Positions 1 to 7,044 of a stretch of 8,257 nucleotides of DNA are shown piece after piece. The position numbers and the translations under genes are program-made. Location of the stretch: contig JABDLH010000207.1 of NCBI GenBank assembly GCA_013003145.1, positions 1 to 8,257 on the forward strand. The letters run 5' to 3'. Source of the stretch: Flavobacteriaceae bacterium. GTDB lineage: Bacteria; Bacteroidota; Bacteroidia; Flavobacteriales; Flavobacteriaceae. Positions within the stretch are counted from its first letter, which is position 1, and each line of letters opens with the position of its first letter. The notes beneath the pieces are model-generated. The model searched no databases, was not told where the DNA came from, and saw only the letters and a program-made list of their open reading frames with translations.

Positions 1-398
1 TGCGGCCAGGCCCCGTGAAATCGGTCTGCTTCGGACAAGAAATTAACAGCCTTCTCCAGTCTCTCCAGGGCTTGCTCCCTGGTGATAAAGTCTCTTTCTA
101 CACCTACCAGGATCGCCATGAGGCCAAAACCTGAGCCCCCGATAGTTATGATATTTCGATCATGCGTGGGGTAAATACTGTCCATATGGATGCGCTCCCT
201 TGCAAGGCCCGAGTTGGGCTCTGCACCGTCCCAGAAATAATTAAAGGTCTGGTACTGCACAGTGTCTAACAATTGGGTTTCCGTCCACTCCGTCGCCGAG
301 GTGGAGGAAAGTTCCCTATTATCTTTTTTCTCTGAATTAAGGCCGTTGCACCCGAACAATACGGATGCCACGGCCATTGAAATTAAAACTAACTTCAT
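1..398 (-). CDS. Glycoamylase-like (GH144-type) glucan hydrolase lipoprotein, N-terminal part only
   Basis: Start ATG is at 396-398; the frame stays open to the left edge, giving 132 complete codons of a protein whose family is usually over 400 residues. The N-terminus is a lipoprotein signal: MKLVL, a hydrophobic stretch, then the lipobox LFGC with Cys17, so the enzyme is probably anchored in the outer membrane. After a polar linker comes sequence typical of the glycoamylase-like family (PF10091): FNYFWDGAEPNSGLARER, then TIGGSGFGLMAILVGVER, then ADRFHGAWP at the edge. Characterised members of this family in GH144 act on beta-1,2-glucan or release sophorose, although many database entries are simply called glucoamylase. 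The catalytic residues lie outside the window, so specificity is inferred. It is the last visible gene of the susC-susD-LamG operon, 83 bases after the LamG gene, which fits a surface enzyme feeding the importer. No Shine-Dalgarno sequence precedes the ATG. Confidence 0.85.
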   Translation of the reverse strand, partial: MKLVLISMAVASVLFGCNGLNSEKKDNRELSSTSATEWTETQLLDTVQYQTFNYFWDGAEPNSGLARERIHMDSIYPTHDRNIITIGGSGFGLMAILVGVERDFITREQALERLEKAVNFLSEADRFHGAWP

Positions 399-427
399 GA
401 AAAACTAACTCAAAATCTGGTGGGGAA

Positions 428-446
428 GGCCTGCCAAAAGCAGGCC
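428..446 (-). terminator. Intergenic hairpin between the LamG gene and the hydrolase gene
   Basis: A perfect 7-bp inverted repeat GGCCTGC / GCAGGCC with a 5-base loop sits 35 bases after the LamG stop and 29 bases before the next ATG. The octamer GGCCTGCC also recurs directly at 428-435 and 443-450. On the transcribed strand the hairpin is followed by TTCCCC rather than a run of U, so it is not a canonical intrinsic terminator. I infer a partial attenuator, processing site or mRNA-stabilising structure that sets enzyme level relative to the transport genes. The structure is seen; the role is a guess. Confidence 0.45.
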
Positions 447-481
447 TGCCGTGTCACCATTAGGTTAAAAATAGTCTCTGT

Positions 482-2236
482 TTACAGGTCAGAATTGCGG
501 ATGGCCTGTACCTCTTCCTGTGTCAGTGCCTTGCTGAACAAGCGTAGCTCATCCAGGCTGCTCTGGTCAGACAAGTGGCCCCATTCCGTAAATCGCGGTG
601 CCCCGGAACCTATAGAGAGTACATCTACTCCGGTCCAGTCTATCCCGGAGAAATCTCCCTGGGAAACGATTTCGCCATCAAAATACACGGTGACCTGTGA
701 TCCGGAGATCGTAAAGGCCATATGCACCCATCCGGCAGTGGCAGGATCCAGCGAGGCAGCCGCGCCACCATCAAACCAGCTGTCTGCAGTTCCATTCCCA
801 ACGTTCAGTTTAAAAACCTGGTTGTCCGCACTTCCCTCCCGGAAAAATCGGAAACCACTGGTTCTTAAATTCTGCACATCGGGGTACCCGGCATTCTCTG
901 TATCCTCCGGACCCATGACCAGGATTCCCGCACGATCCGGAGCTGCATTCACGTTGTACCAGAAGCTTGCTGAGAATTCTTGGGTTGTCAAATCTTCTGC
1001 CGGGAAAGTCAGGTAGGAATCCGCTGCACCGCTGTAGGCTCCCGATCCCTCAACACTTTCCGTGGTGTTAGCGGGACTTCCGATTACCGTGGCATCCGTG
1101 CTTGTGAATAGCTCCTTGTTATCACCATCAAATGGCATATAGAGCATCTCTCCCTCAAATTCACCGGTGTATGGATTGGTGGTACTGATCATGTTCTGTA
1201 CCTCAGTTTCTGTAAGCGCTTTATTGAAAATGCGGAGTTCATCCATGGGACTGCTGTCCGAATTATGACCCCAGTATCCAAAGGTCTCGCCGCCTGAACC
1301 GATAGTAATGTCAGTTACCCCTGTCCAGTCGATCGGGCTGGCCATGGCCGAGCTGCGCACTGCCTGTCCGTTAAAGAATACGGTACTCATGTCCTGGCTG
1401 ATAGAGAAGGCAATGTGCACCCATTCCCCGGCAGTTACATCCAGTACTCCCCCGTCATTCCAACTCTCACCGTTACCGGTACCCACATTTAATTTTATGG
1501 TCTGGTTATCAGCTCCGCCTTCACGGAATAACCTGAAGCCCTGGAAACGGTCATCAGCATCGTCACCGGCGACCAGTATACCAGCCCTGTCCGGGTTAGC
1601 ACTTACCTTATACCAGAAAGCTGCAGTAAACTCACTTCCTTTGAATTCATCGGCAGGAAAGGTCAGGTAAGAATCTGCTGCTGATTGGAATGCATTGGTT
1701 CCCAGCACCGATTCTCCGGCAAACCCCGGGGTGCCTACTTTGGCAGCCTGCTCAATGCTGATCAGGTCTGTATAATCCCCATCAAACGGCATATAAAGAA
1801 CTTCTCCAGCGAAGAGGGGCGTATAAGCCGGTTCTTTTTCAAAGTTTACCGTTGCGGCCGTTACCTTCCCATCCAGGTCGGTGGCACGAACCGTGAGTTC
1901 ATGGCTTCCATCGGTCAGCTGGTCATAGACCAGGTCATCGACCAAAACCCTGCGGTAGTCCTTAAAGTCTGAATAACTCGCAATCTGCTGCCCGTCCATC
2001 AGAACTGTGATTTTGGCAACTTCAATATCGTCAGTAACTTCAAAATCTATAGTGATCGCAGTTTTTGTTTCCAGAACTTTGATCTTGGTTCCGGGCGTAG
2101 GGTAGTTGATGGTCACCTGGGGGGCCGTGGCATCTGTACCGGGCTCCAGCTGTGTGATTGGATCTATCCCTGTATCGCAACTCACCCAAAGGAAAAGCGC
2201 GGTAAGGGTCATCAGAATATATTTAACGTATTTCAT
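482..2236 (-). CDS. Surface lipoprotein with an Ig-like domain and two tandem LamG (concanavalin A-like) domains
   Basis: The product has 584 residues. ATG is at 2234-2236, 14 bases after the susD stop. The N-terminus is a lipoprotein signal with lipobox WVSC and Cys20; the residues after the Cys are acidic (CDTGIDPITQLEPG), as in Bacteroidota surface-export signals. Residues about 38-135 look like a bacterial Ig-like domain (APQVTINYPTPGTKI, later DGSHELTVRATDLDG). Residues about 144-353 and 361-582 are two LamG/Laminin_G_3-type beta-sandwiches that are clearly duplicates: both contain LYMPFDGD, SYLTFPA, PDRAGILV, DNQ..KLNVG, IDWTGV and DELR.F.KALT. No catalytic motif of a LamG-fold glycosidase is apparent, so glycan binding is more likely than hydrolysis. 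The gene occupies the place of SusE/SusF-type surface glycan-binding proteins, directly after susD and before a hydrolase. The ligand cannot be read from the sequence. Confidence 0.9.
   Translation of the reverse strand: MKYVKYILMTLTALFLWVSCDTGIDPITQLEPGTDATAPQVTINYPTPGTKIKVLETKTAITIDFEVTDDIEVAKITVLMDGQQIASYSDFKDYRRVLVDDLVYDQLTDGSHELTVRATDLDGKVTAATVNFEKEPAYTPLFAGEVLYMPFDGDYTDLISIEQAAKVGTPGFAGESVLGTNAFQSAADSYLTFPADEFKGSEFTAAFWYKVSANPDRAGILVAGDDADDRFQGFRLFREGGADNQTIKLNVGTGNGESWNDGGVLDVTAGEWVHIAFSISQDMSTVFFNGQAVRSSAMASPIDWTGVTDITIGSGGETFGYWGHNSDSSPMDELRIFNKALTETEVQNMISTTNPYTGEFEGEMLYMPFDGDNKELFTSTDATVIGSPANTTESVEGSGAYSGAADSYLTFPAEDLTTQEFSASFWYNVNAAPDRAGILVMGPEDTENAGYPDVQNLRTSGFRFFREGSADNQVFKLNVGNGTADSWFDGGAAASLDPATAGWVHMAFTISGSQVTVYFDGEIVSQGDFSGIDWTGVDVLSIGSGAPRFTEWGHLSDQSSLDELRLFSKALTQEEVQAIRNSDL
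491..1156 (-). repeat. LamG repeat unit 2 (residues about 361-582)
   Basis: Second copy, from EGEMLYMPFDGD to LTQEEVQAIRNS near the stop. It matches copy 1 block for block (FRFFREGSADNQ, SWFDGG, WVHMAFTIS, SIGSG, LDELRLFSKALT). It has an additional loop at about residues 444-460 (GPEDTENAGYPDVQNLR). The copies are similar but diverged throughout, so the duplication is not recent. Confidence 0.85.
1178..1807 (-). repeat. LamG repeat unit 1 (residues about 144-353)
   Basis: First copy of the intragenic tandem duplication. It runs from GEVLYMPFDGD to the helix LTETEVQNMISTTN. The shared blocks are FRLFREGGADNQ, SWNDGG, WVHIAFSIS, TIGSGG and MDELRIFNKALT. It is shorter than copy 2 around residues 224-231, where copy 2 carries an insertion. 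Confidence 0.85.
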
Positions 2237-2250
2237 GATCTGCTGTATTT

Positions 2251-3789
2251 CTAGTTAGTTAGTATGGGGAACTGGTCTACCTGGGCTTGTGGATAAGGCA
2301 GGTAGGTCTTGCTTTCGCTGAATGTGCGTCCATCGTAATTCAGTTCGCTATAGCGTTCTAAACGAATGAGATCAAAATAGCGTTTCCCCCATTCCATACC
2401 CAGCTCTGCAAATTTCTCGGCGATCACCTGGTCCAGGGTAACCCCTGAAATGGCGGGCATACCTGCCCTGGAACGCACCTGGTTTACAGCCTGGTCTGCA
2501 CTCATGGCAGAAGGAGTACCTCCTTGTACCACGGCCTCTGCATACATCAATAAGATCTCCGCGTAACGGATGACATTGAAATTCTTGTTACTACCATAAG
2601 AGGTTCTCCCCGGTATTAATTGGTTAGAAGGCAGGTAATGCTTCCCACTGGCAAATAAGGCCCTGGCGTAATCATTGATCACATCCCCGTCACGGGTGGT
2701 GTTCGACACAAATGCAGGAAGTGTACTGTAAGCCGGGTCCTGCTGTATTTCCGCAATTCCACGGTCAGTGAATAATACACTGGTCTCTAACCTTACCGTC
2801 TCACCCCGGTCTAACATGAATTTGATATACTTCATACTCGGTTCAAAGAAACCCCATCCACTGGCGGCGCCTTCAACAGCCGGAGTCCAGTTCTGTGGGC
2901 CGTATGGGGCGTAAAGGTGTGCTTCGCGGTCACCTTCACCCTGGCCGAAATCCGAGTATTGCAGGTCCAGTATGCTTTCATCGCTTAATTTCCCGGGTGT
3001 CTTAAACAACTCGTAATAATCCGGATAAAGGTTAAATAGGCCCGAATTGATGATCCTACCCGTTGCTTCGGCCACCGCGTTATAATTCTCCAGCTCCTGG
3101 TTGGCCAGGGCCTTGATGGCAAGAGCGGTGTATACCGTAGCGCCACCCGGAAAATCTACCCTTTGGTTAGGGTGCATATCCACGAGGAACGGAATAGCTT
3201 CATCCATCTGCTCAGAGATGTGTTGCATCACTTCTGCTTTAGACGGCACTTCTTCAAGGTCTTTAAGTTCCCCTGTATCTGATGAAGTAGGGATGAATAC
3301 GTCTCCCCAGGTCTGCGACAACTGCAACAGCATCATGGCTCGCAATACCTTGGCCTCAGCGATATACTGGTCTCCCAGGGCTTTGCCACGTTCATCCGCA
3401 ACTTCCTGGTAGCGGGCAATCTGCTCCATGGCGGTATGAGTAGAAATGATGTCTACGTACATATTTTCCCAGAGGGAGTTATACATCCAATAATCCTTAT
3501 TGTAATTGTACAGATCGGTCTCAGTATAATCCTGCTGGTCACCCAGTCCGCCCGAATTAACGTCGTCACCACGAACCGCTAATAAGAGTGGTTGTTCCCA
3601 GCCCCTGGACTGAAATGCTGCATAAGCACCCACCAGGGAAAGTCCCATATCTTCAGTTTTCGTAAAGTCGGTTCCTCCAGCGAAATTATTGTTCAGCTGG
3701 GGCTCATCGAGTTTGTCGGTGCATCCCATAACCACAACTCCTAGCAAGAGTAGCAGTGCGGGTAGCTTAATGTTGTTTAGTATTTTCAT
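2251..3789 (-). CDS. SusD/RagB-family outer-membrane nutrient-binding lipoprotein
   Basis: Reading from ATG at 3787-3789 gives 512 residues, a usual length for SusD. I prefer this start to an in-frame TTG two codons upstream because MKILNN leads directly into a lipoprotein signal with lipobox VMGC and Cys23. Family sequence: residues about 50-225 hold the N-terminal SusD-like helical (TPR-like) half, with AEAKVLRAMMLLQLSQTWGDV typical of the family when read in pieces, and the C-terminal RagB/SusD half includes NFNVIRYAEILLMYAEA (about 404-418), AVNQVRSRAGMP and GMEWGKRYFDLIRLE. SusD proteins sit as a lid on the SusC barrel and capture glycan at the surface. The gene starts 11 bases after the susC stop and ends 14 bases before the LamG gene, so it is almost certainly co-transcribed and perhaps translationally coupled. 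The glycan is not determined by this sequence alone. Confidence 0.96.
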   Translation of the reverse strand: MKILNNIKLPALLLLLGVVVMGCTDKLDEPQLNNNFAGGTDFTKTEDMGLSLVGAYAAFQSRGWEQPLLLAVRGDDVNSGGLGDQQDYTETDLYNYNKDYWMYNSLWENMYVDIISTHTAMEQIARYQEVADERGKALGDQYIAEAKVLRAMMLLQLSQTWGDVFIPTSSDTGELKDLEEVPSKAEVMQHISEQMDEAIPFLVDMHPNQRVDFPGGATVYTALAIKALANQELENYNAVAEATGRIINSGLFNLYPDYYELFKTPGKLSDESILDLQYSDFGQGEGDREAHLYAPYGPQNWTPAVEGAASGWGFFEPSMKYIKFMLDRGETVRLETSVLFTDRGIAEIQQDPAYSTLPAFVSNTTRDGDVINDYARALFASGKHYLPSNQLIPGRTSYGSNKNFNVIRYAEILLMYAEAVVQGGTPSAMSADQAVNQVRSRAGMPAISGVTLDQVIAEKFAELGMEWGKRYFDLIRLERYSELNYDGRTFSESKTYLPYPQAQVDQFPILTN

Positions 3790-3800
3790 GATCAATTTTT

Positions 3801-6800
3801 TTAGATTTTAATATTCACGCCCATGGTATATACCGCCGGGATAGGATAAGTTTGATTATCGATACCATCGGCCACCTCGGGATTAAAGCCGTTATAATCA
3901 AAGACCGTTAACGGTTTCTCCGCAGTAAGGTAAACCCTGGTTTGCGGTAAGCCTTTCTGCGCTTCGATGGTGTACCCCAGGGTGAGATTCTGAATCCTGA
4001 AGAAATCTCCGTCTTCAACGTAGTAGGTACTCAGTCGCTGGTTCCATCCTTTGCGGATACCAGCTGCCGAAGGATAGGAATTCGTTGTCCCTTCCCCGTG
4101 CCACCTGTTGATCGCGAAGTCCCGGTCTACATTAGTGTCATTCGTAAATATCACTTCGCCACGCTTACGGTTCAGGATCTTATTTCCACCCTGTCCCAGT
4201 GCACTGGCTGAAAAATCCCAGCCTTTATATTTAAGTCCGAAGTTGAACCCAAAGGAATAGGTAGGCAGGAATGAACCTATTACGGTACGGTCATCATCAG
4301 TGATATCACCGTCCCCATTGAGGTCCCTGTATTTGAAATCCCCGGGCTGCAGATCATTGGCAACCGCTACCGGGTCTGCCTGTACCTCAGCGTCGTTCTG
4401 GTATACTCCCACGACTTCTCTGCCGTAGAACCCGAAGATAGGTCCGCCTATAATCGATCGTTGGCGAAATTCTGCCGATCCGGCGTCTAGAAATTCCTGA
4501 CCTCCCAGGGCAAGCACCTCGTTGTCCAGCGTAGCAAAGTTAGCCGCTACCTGGTAGCTGAAATCTTCAGATACCCTTTTATTCCAGCCAAGTGCTAATT
4601 CAAGACCACTGTTGCGGATCTCTCCAACATTTCTCCGGATCGCTCCCGGGATCAACGGGCGCAACACAGGGATGACCGCATCCTCCGTATCTCTCACATA
4701 ATAATCAGCCTCTATAGAGAGGTTGTCCAGGATCACTGCCGAGATACCGACATTGATCTCTTCGGTGACCTCCCATTTTAAAGAGGTAAAATCACTGTTG
4801 GTCAGCACCCCGCTATAGCGGGTATCTCCTAAAGCGGTGGTAACCACTTCCGAAGTGATAGAACCTTCACTGGACGGAACTTTGTCGTTCCCCAGTTTAC
4901 CCCAGCTACCACGGAGTTTCAGGAAATTGATAAAACTGTTATCATCCAGGAATGATTCTTCAGAAACTACCCATCCAGCACCGATAGTAGGGAAATAGCC
5001 CCATTTTTCCTGGTACTTGTTGGTACCGTCTGCACGGAAGGTTCCGTACAACAGGTAACGTCCGTCGTAGTTGTAGGAAACCCTGGAAAAAGCAGAGAAC
5101 CCGTATTCCCTGACGCCACCATCACGTACATCTTCCTCTACGATGGTCTGTGCCTGGTCAATGAAGTAAGCTTCCTCACCACTGAGCGGGAAATTAAGTC
5201 CCCTTGCCTGGATAAGGTCTACCGCTTCATCCCTGAAAGAAGTTCCCCCAAGCAGTGTTACATTATGCTTCCCAAAATTGTCACTATAAGTTAAGGTATT
5301 ATCCCAAATCTGGTTAGAGATGGTGATATTTCTTTTAAAGAGTGAAGCATCTTCTCTCTGGAAGTTATTGCCGATAAAGTAAGGCAGCCTCACTTCACGG
5401 GTGTCTATAGTTTCAAAGTTATGATTGTAGGCTGTTTTAAAAACCAGGTGATCCGGTACCAGGTCTACTTCTGCATAGAAATTGGCCACCACGTTGCGGA
5501 TCTTGGAACGATTCTCGCTAAAATCCAAGGTCGGAAACGGGTTCTGTCCTCCACGGTACCCGAGGTCCTGGGCATTGGCGTATGGAATAGGCTCTGCATC
5601 TGTATTGGAAGGATCCAGAACCGGTAAAATTGGTACCGCGTAATACGCCTGCCTCCAGGCCGAATTCTCAGGATCAAAACGGGAAGCATTACTCAGCACT
5701 GCATTTGCCCCAATCCTGAAGCGATCAGTAACCTGGAAATCAATTTTACTCCTCAGGTTAAAACGCTCGTATTCATTCTTCATCTTTAATAACCCTTCCT
5801 GGGCAAAGTAGTTGGCCCCTATGGAGTAACTGGCGTTTTCCCCCCCACCGGTTACGCCGAAGCTGTGGTTCTGTATAGGTGCTACACGCAGGATCTCATC
5901 ATACCAGTCGGTATTAACCGCCGGAACATTAGGGTTGATACGGCTTCGGCCATAGCGCTGCATGGCGTTCAGGATAAACTGTGCATCGGGAGCAGAACCG
6001 GATTCGAGCGCTATAGTAGTGAACTGCTCCGCATTGGCCACTTTTAGCACATTCTGTGCTACCTGGTAGCCGGTATACCCATCATAAGTGATCTCTGGTT
6101 TTTGGTTTCGGCTGCCCGACTTGGTTTCTATAAGAACAACTCCATTGGCCGCACGCACCCCGTATATGGCAGCTGCAGAAGCATCCTTCAATATAGATAC
6201 CGTTGCAATATCAGAGGGGTTAAGAAAGTCAATATCATCAAAGAATGCTCCGTCTACGACGTATAGCGGACCAGAGGCTCCAGTGTTGTAAGAGCCGATT
6301 CCCCGTACACGTACAGTGGGTGAAGCTCCGGGACTACCGTTACTTACCACCTGCAGTCCGGCCACCTTTCCTTGCAGGGCCTGCATGGCCTGACCGGTTG
6401 GTGTGGCTTCCAATTCTTCAGCTTTCACCGTGGTGATCGCGGAGGTAAGATCCTTGGACTTAATCTCCCCGTAGCCCACTACCACTACTTCATCCAATGC
6501 CTCGGCATCTTCCTGCAGACTTATAGTAATAGTTTCCTGCCCGTTAACCGGGACCTCTTTACTACTGAAGCCCAAGTAGGAGACCACCAAGGTTCCGTTT
6601 GCCGGCACACCGGATAAGGTGTAGTTCCCATCAAAATCTGTTTGTGTACCTGTCGAAGTTCCTTTAACAATGACACTGGCTCCCGGAAGGGGTTGCCCGT
6701 CAGTGTCAGACACTGAACCCGATACTGTGATATCCTGTTGTGCATGCAGCACCAACTGTACCATCAGTAGACAGATCAGCAAAAATTTGCTTTGCTTATT

Positions 6801-6803
6801 CAT
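3801..6803 (-). CDS. SusC/RagA-family TonB-linked outer-membrane oligosaccharide transporter
   Basis: The product has 1000 residues, a normal SusC length. ATG is at 6801-6803. Residues 1-21 form a Sec signal with likely cleavage after Ala21 (VLHA-QQ). Residues about 27-97 are a carboxypeptidase-regulatory-like domain (VSGSVSDTDGQPLPGASV, GTQTDFDGNYTLSGVP). A TonB-box-like segment LDEVVVVGYG lies at 103-112. The plug covers about 113-230, with ALQGKVAGLQV, VRVRGIGS, PLYVVDGAFF, ILKDASAAAIYGVRAANG and VVLIETKSG. The remainder is a TonB-dependent receptor beta-barrel with the familiar GWNQRLS and NLTLGYTI segments near the end. The chain ends VNIKI, without the terminal aromatic residue often seen on outer-membrane barrels. 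It imports oligosaccharides using TonB energy in complex with the SusD encoded 11 bases downstream. It is the first gene of the operon and is preceded by the repeat-rich control region. Confidence 0.97.
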   Translation of the reverse strand: MNKQSKFLLICLLMVQLVLHAQQDITVSGSVSDTDGQPLPGASVIVKGTSTGTQTDFDGNYTLSGVPANGTLVVSYLGFSSKEVPVNGQETITISLQEDAEALDEVVVVGYGEIKSKDLTSAITTVKAEELEATPTGQAMQALQGKVAGLQVVSNGSPGASPTVRVRGIGSYNTGASGPLYVVDGAFFDDIDFLNPSDIATVSILKDASAAAIYGVRAANGVVLIETKSGSRNQKPEITYDGYTGYQVAQNVLKVANAEQFTTIALESGSAPDAQFILNAMQRYGRSRINPNVPAVNTDWYDEILRVAPIQNHSFGVTGGGENASYSIGANYFAQEGLLKMKNEYERFNLRSKIDFQVTDRFRIGANAVLSNASRFDPENSAWRQAYYAVPILPVLDPSNTDAEPIPYANAQDLGYRGGQNPFPTLDFSENRSKIRNVVANFYAEVDLVPDHLVFKTAYNHNFETIDTREVRLPYFIGNNFQREDASLFKRNITISNQIWDNTLTYSDNFGKHNVTLLGGTSFRDEAVDLIQARGLNFPLSGEEAYFIDQAQTIVEEDVRDGGVREYGFSAFSRVSYNYDGRYLLYGTFRADGTNKYQEKWGYFPTIGAGWVVSEESFLDDNSFINFLKLRGSWGKLGNDKVPSSEGSITSEVVTTALGDTRYSGVLTNSDFTSLKWEVTEEINVGISAVILDNLSIEADYYVRDTEDAVIPVLRPLIPGAIRRNVGEIRNSGLELALGWNKRVSEDFSYQVAANFATLDNEVLALGGQEFLDAGSAEFRQRSIIGGPIFGFYGREVVGVYQNDAEVQADPVAVANDLQPGDFKYRDLNGDGDITDDDRTVIGSFLPTYSFGFNFGLKYKGWDFSASALGQGGNKILNRKRGEVIFTNDTNVDRDFAINRWHGEGTTNSYPSAAGIRKGWNQRLSTYYVEDGDFFRIQNLTLGYTIEAQKGLPQTRVYLTAEKPLTVFDYNGFNPEVADGIDNQTYPIPAVYTMGVNIKI

Positions 6804-6832
6804 AATTGTTCAATAATTGAGTTAGATAAATA

Positions 6833-6859
6833 CGAATATAGCAATATGCGGCCCTTCAA
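6833..6859 (-). promoter_or_regulatory. Candidate Bacteroidota-type promoter of the susC operon
   Basis: On the minus strand, TTG (6859-6857) is followed by 16 bases and TATATTCG (6840-6833), one mismatch from the Bacteroidota -7 element TAnnTTTG. The spacing is slightly short compared with published consensus spacings. A start a few bases downstream would give a leader of roughly 25 bases before the susC ATG. It is the best match in the 241-base gap, but it is weak. Confidence 0.35.
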
Positions 6860-6862
6860 GGG
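6852..6862. promoter_or_regulatory. Perfect odd palindrome CCCTTCAAGGG overlapping the putative -33 element
   Basis: Five-base arms CCCTT/AAGGG surround one central base, 49 bases upstream of the susC ATG. On the minus strand its centre supplies the TTG proposed as the -33 element, so a protein bound here would compete with or contact RNA polymerase. No known factor is assigned. Confidence 0.3.
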
Positions 6863-6939
6863 ATGTGTGATGACTACATAACTAATACATCAAGATATTA
6901 ACAGGCTTTAACAGCAGGGAATGCACTGATTACGGGCTT

Positions 6940-6953
6940 CGAAAACGGTTTCG
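6940..6953. promoter_or_regulatory. LacI-family-like operator candidate CGAAAACGGTTTCG
   Basis: A 14-base near-palindrome centred on CG, with six of seven base pairs symmetric. A central CG flanked by A and T runs is the shape of many LacI/PurR-type operators. It lies about 137-150 bases upstream of the susC ATG. No LacI-family gene is in the window, so the match is by shape only. Confidence 0.3.
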
Positions 6954-6973
6954 TAACAATGAATTTTAACAGT

Positions 6974-6992
6974 GTGATGTAGTAGTGATGTA
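6974..6992 (-). promoter_or_regulatory. Direct repeat GTGATGTA with 11-bp period
   Basis: GTGATGTA occurs at 6974-6981 and again at 6985-6992, separated by GTA. The 11-base period places both on one face of the helix, as for a dimer or tandem binding of an activator. A related GTGTGATG occurs at 6865-6872 and also at 6972-6979, and an inverted ACATCA at 6887-6892. A candidate site for the LuxR-type regulator encoded next door; not proven. Confidence 0.4.
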
Positions 6993-7044
6993 ATCTGGTT
7001 TCTGCTAATAATGAGGTGTTTAACAGAATTCGTCTGTGCAGGGA

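Larger units (their letters stand above)
6897..7026 (-). repeat. Four copies of the octamer CTGTTAAA/T upstream of susC
   Basis: In the plus strand TTTAACAG occurs exactly at 6907-6914, 6965-6972 and 7019-7026, and ATTAACAG at 6897-6904. All share one orientation (CTGTTAA on the coding strand). The two nearest susC are 10 bases apart, about one helical turn; the others lie 58 and 54 bases further away. Reading the rest of the window by eye I found the heptamer only once more, inside the hydrolase gene at 43-49. This clustering suggests a regulator-binding box, plausibly for the adjacent SusR-like protein. Confidence 0.45.
6804..7044. other. 241-base control region between regulator and susC
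   Basis: No gene is apparent here. The region is A+T-richer than its surroundings and holds the octamer cluster, the GTGATGTA pair, the two palindromes and the candidate promoter listed separately. Directly before the susC ATG is another A+T-rich near-palindrome, AATTGTTCAATAATT at 6804-6818 (six of seven pairs), which may overlap the translation start region. I see no convincing terminator for the regulator: the only hairpin after its restored stop, ACAGA/TCTGT at 7023-7037, is short and has no U run after it. Confidence 0.7.

Noticed and set aside
420..1670. Two plus-strand open frames (420-1016 and 1308-1670) whose translations resemble each other
   Set aside because: They lie antisense inside the two LamG repeats. 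Their mutual similarity is a by-product of the duplication on the minus strand, and neither has recognisable family sequence.
3790..3795. Upstream TTG start for susD adding two residues
   Set aside because: The ATG at 3787-3789 gives a well-formed lipoprotein signal and leaves a normal 11-base gap after susC. TTG is a less likely start.
6804..6818. Near-palindrome AATTGTTCAATAATT before the susC ATG as an operator
   Set aside because: It is almost entirely A+T in an A+T-rich leader, where such symmetry arises easily; noted in the control-region entry but not claimed as a site.
7023..7037. Hairpin ACAGA/TCTGT after the restored stop of the regulator as a terminator
   Set aside because: The stem is only five A+T-rich pairs and no U run follows on the transcribed strand. 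Part of it is the CTGTTAA repeat.
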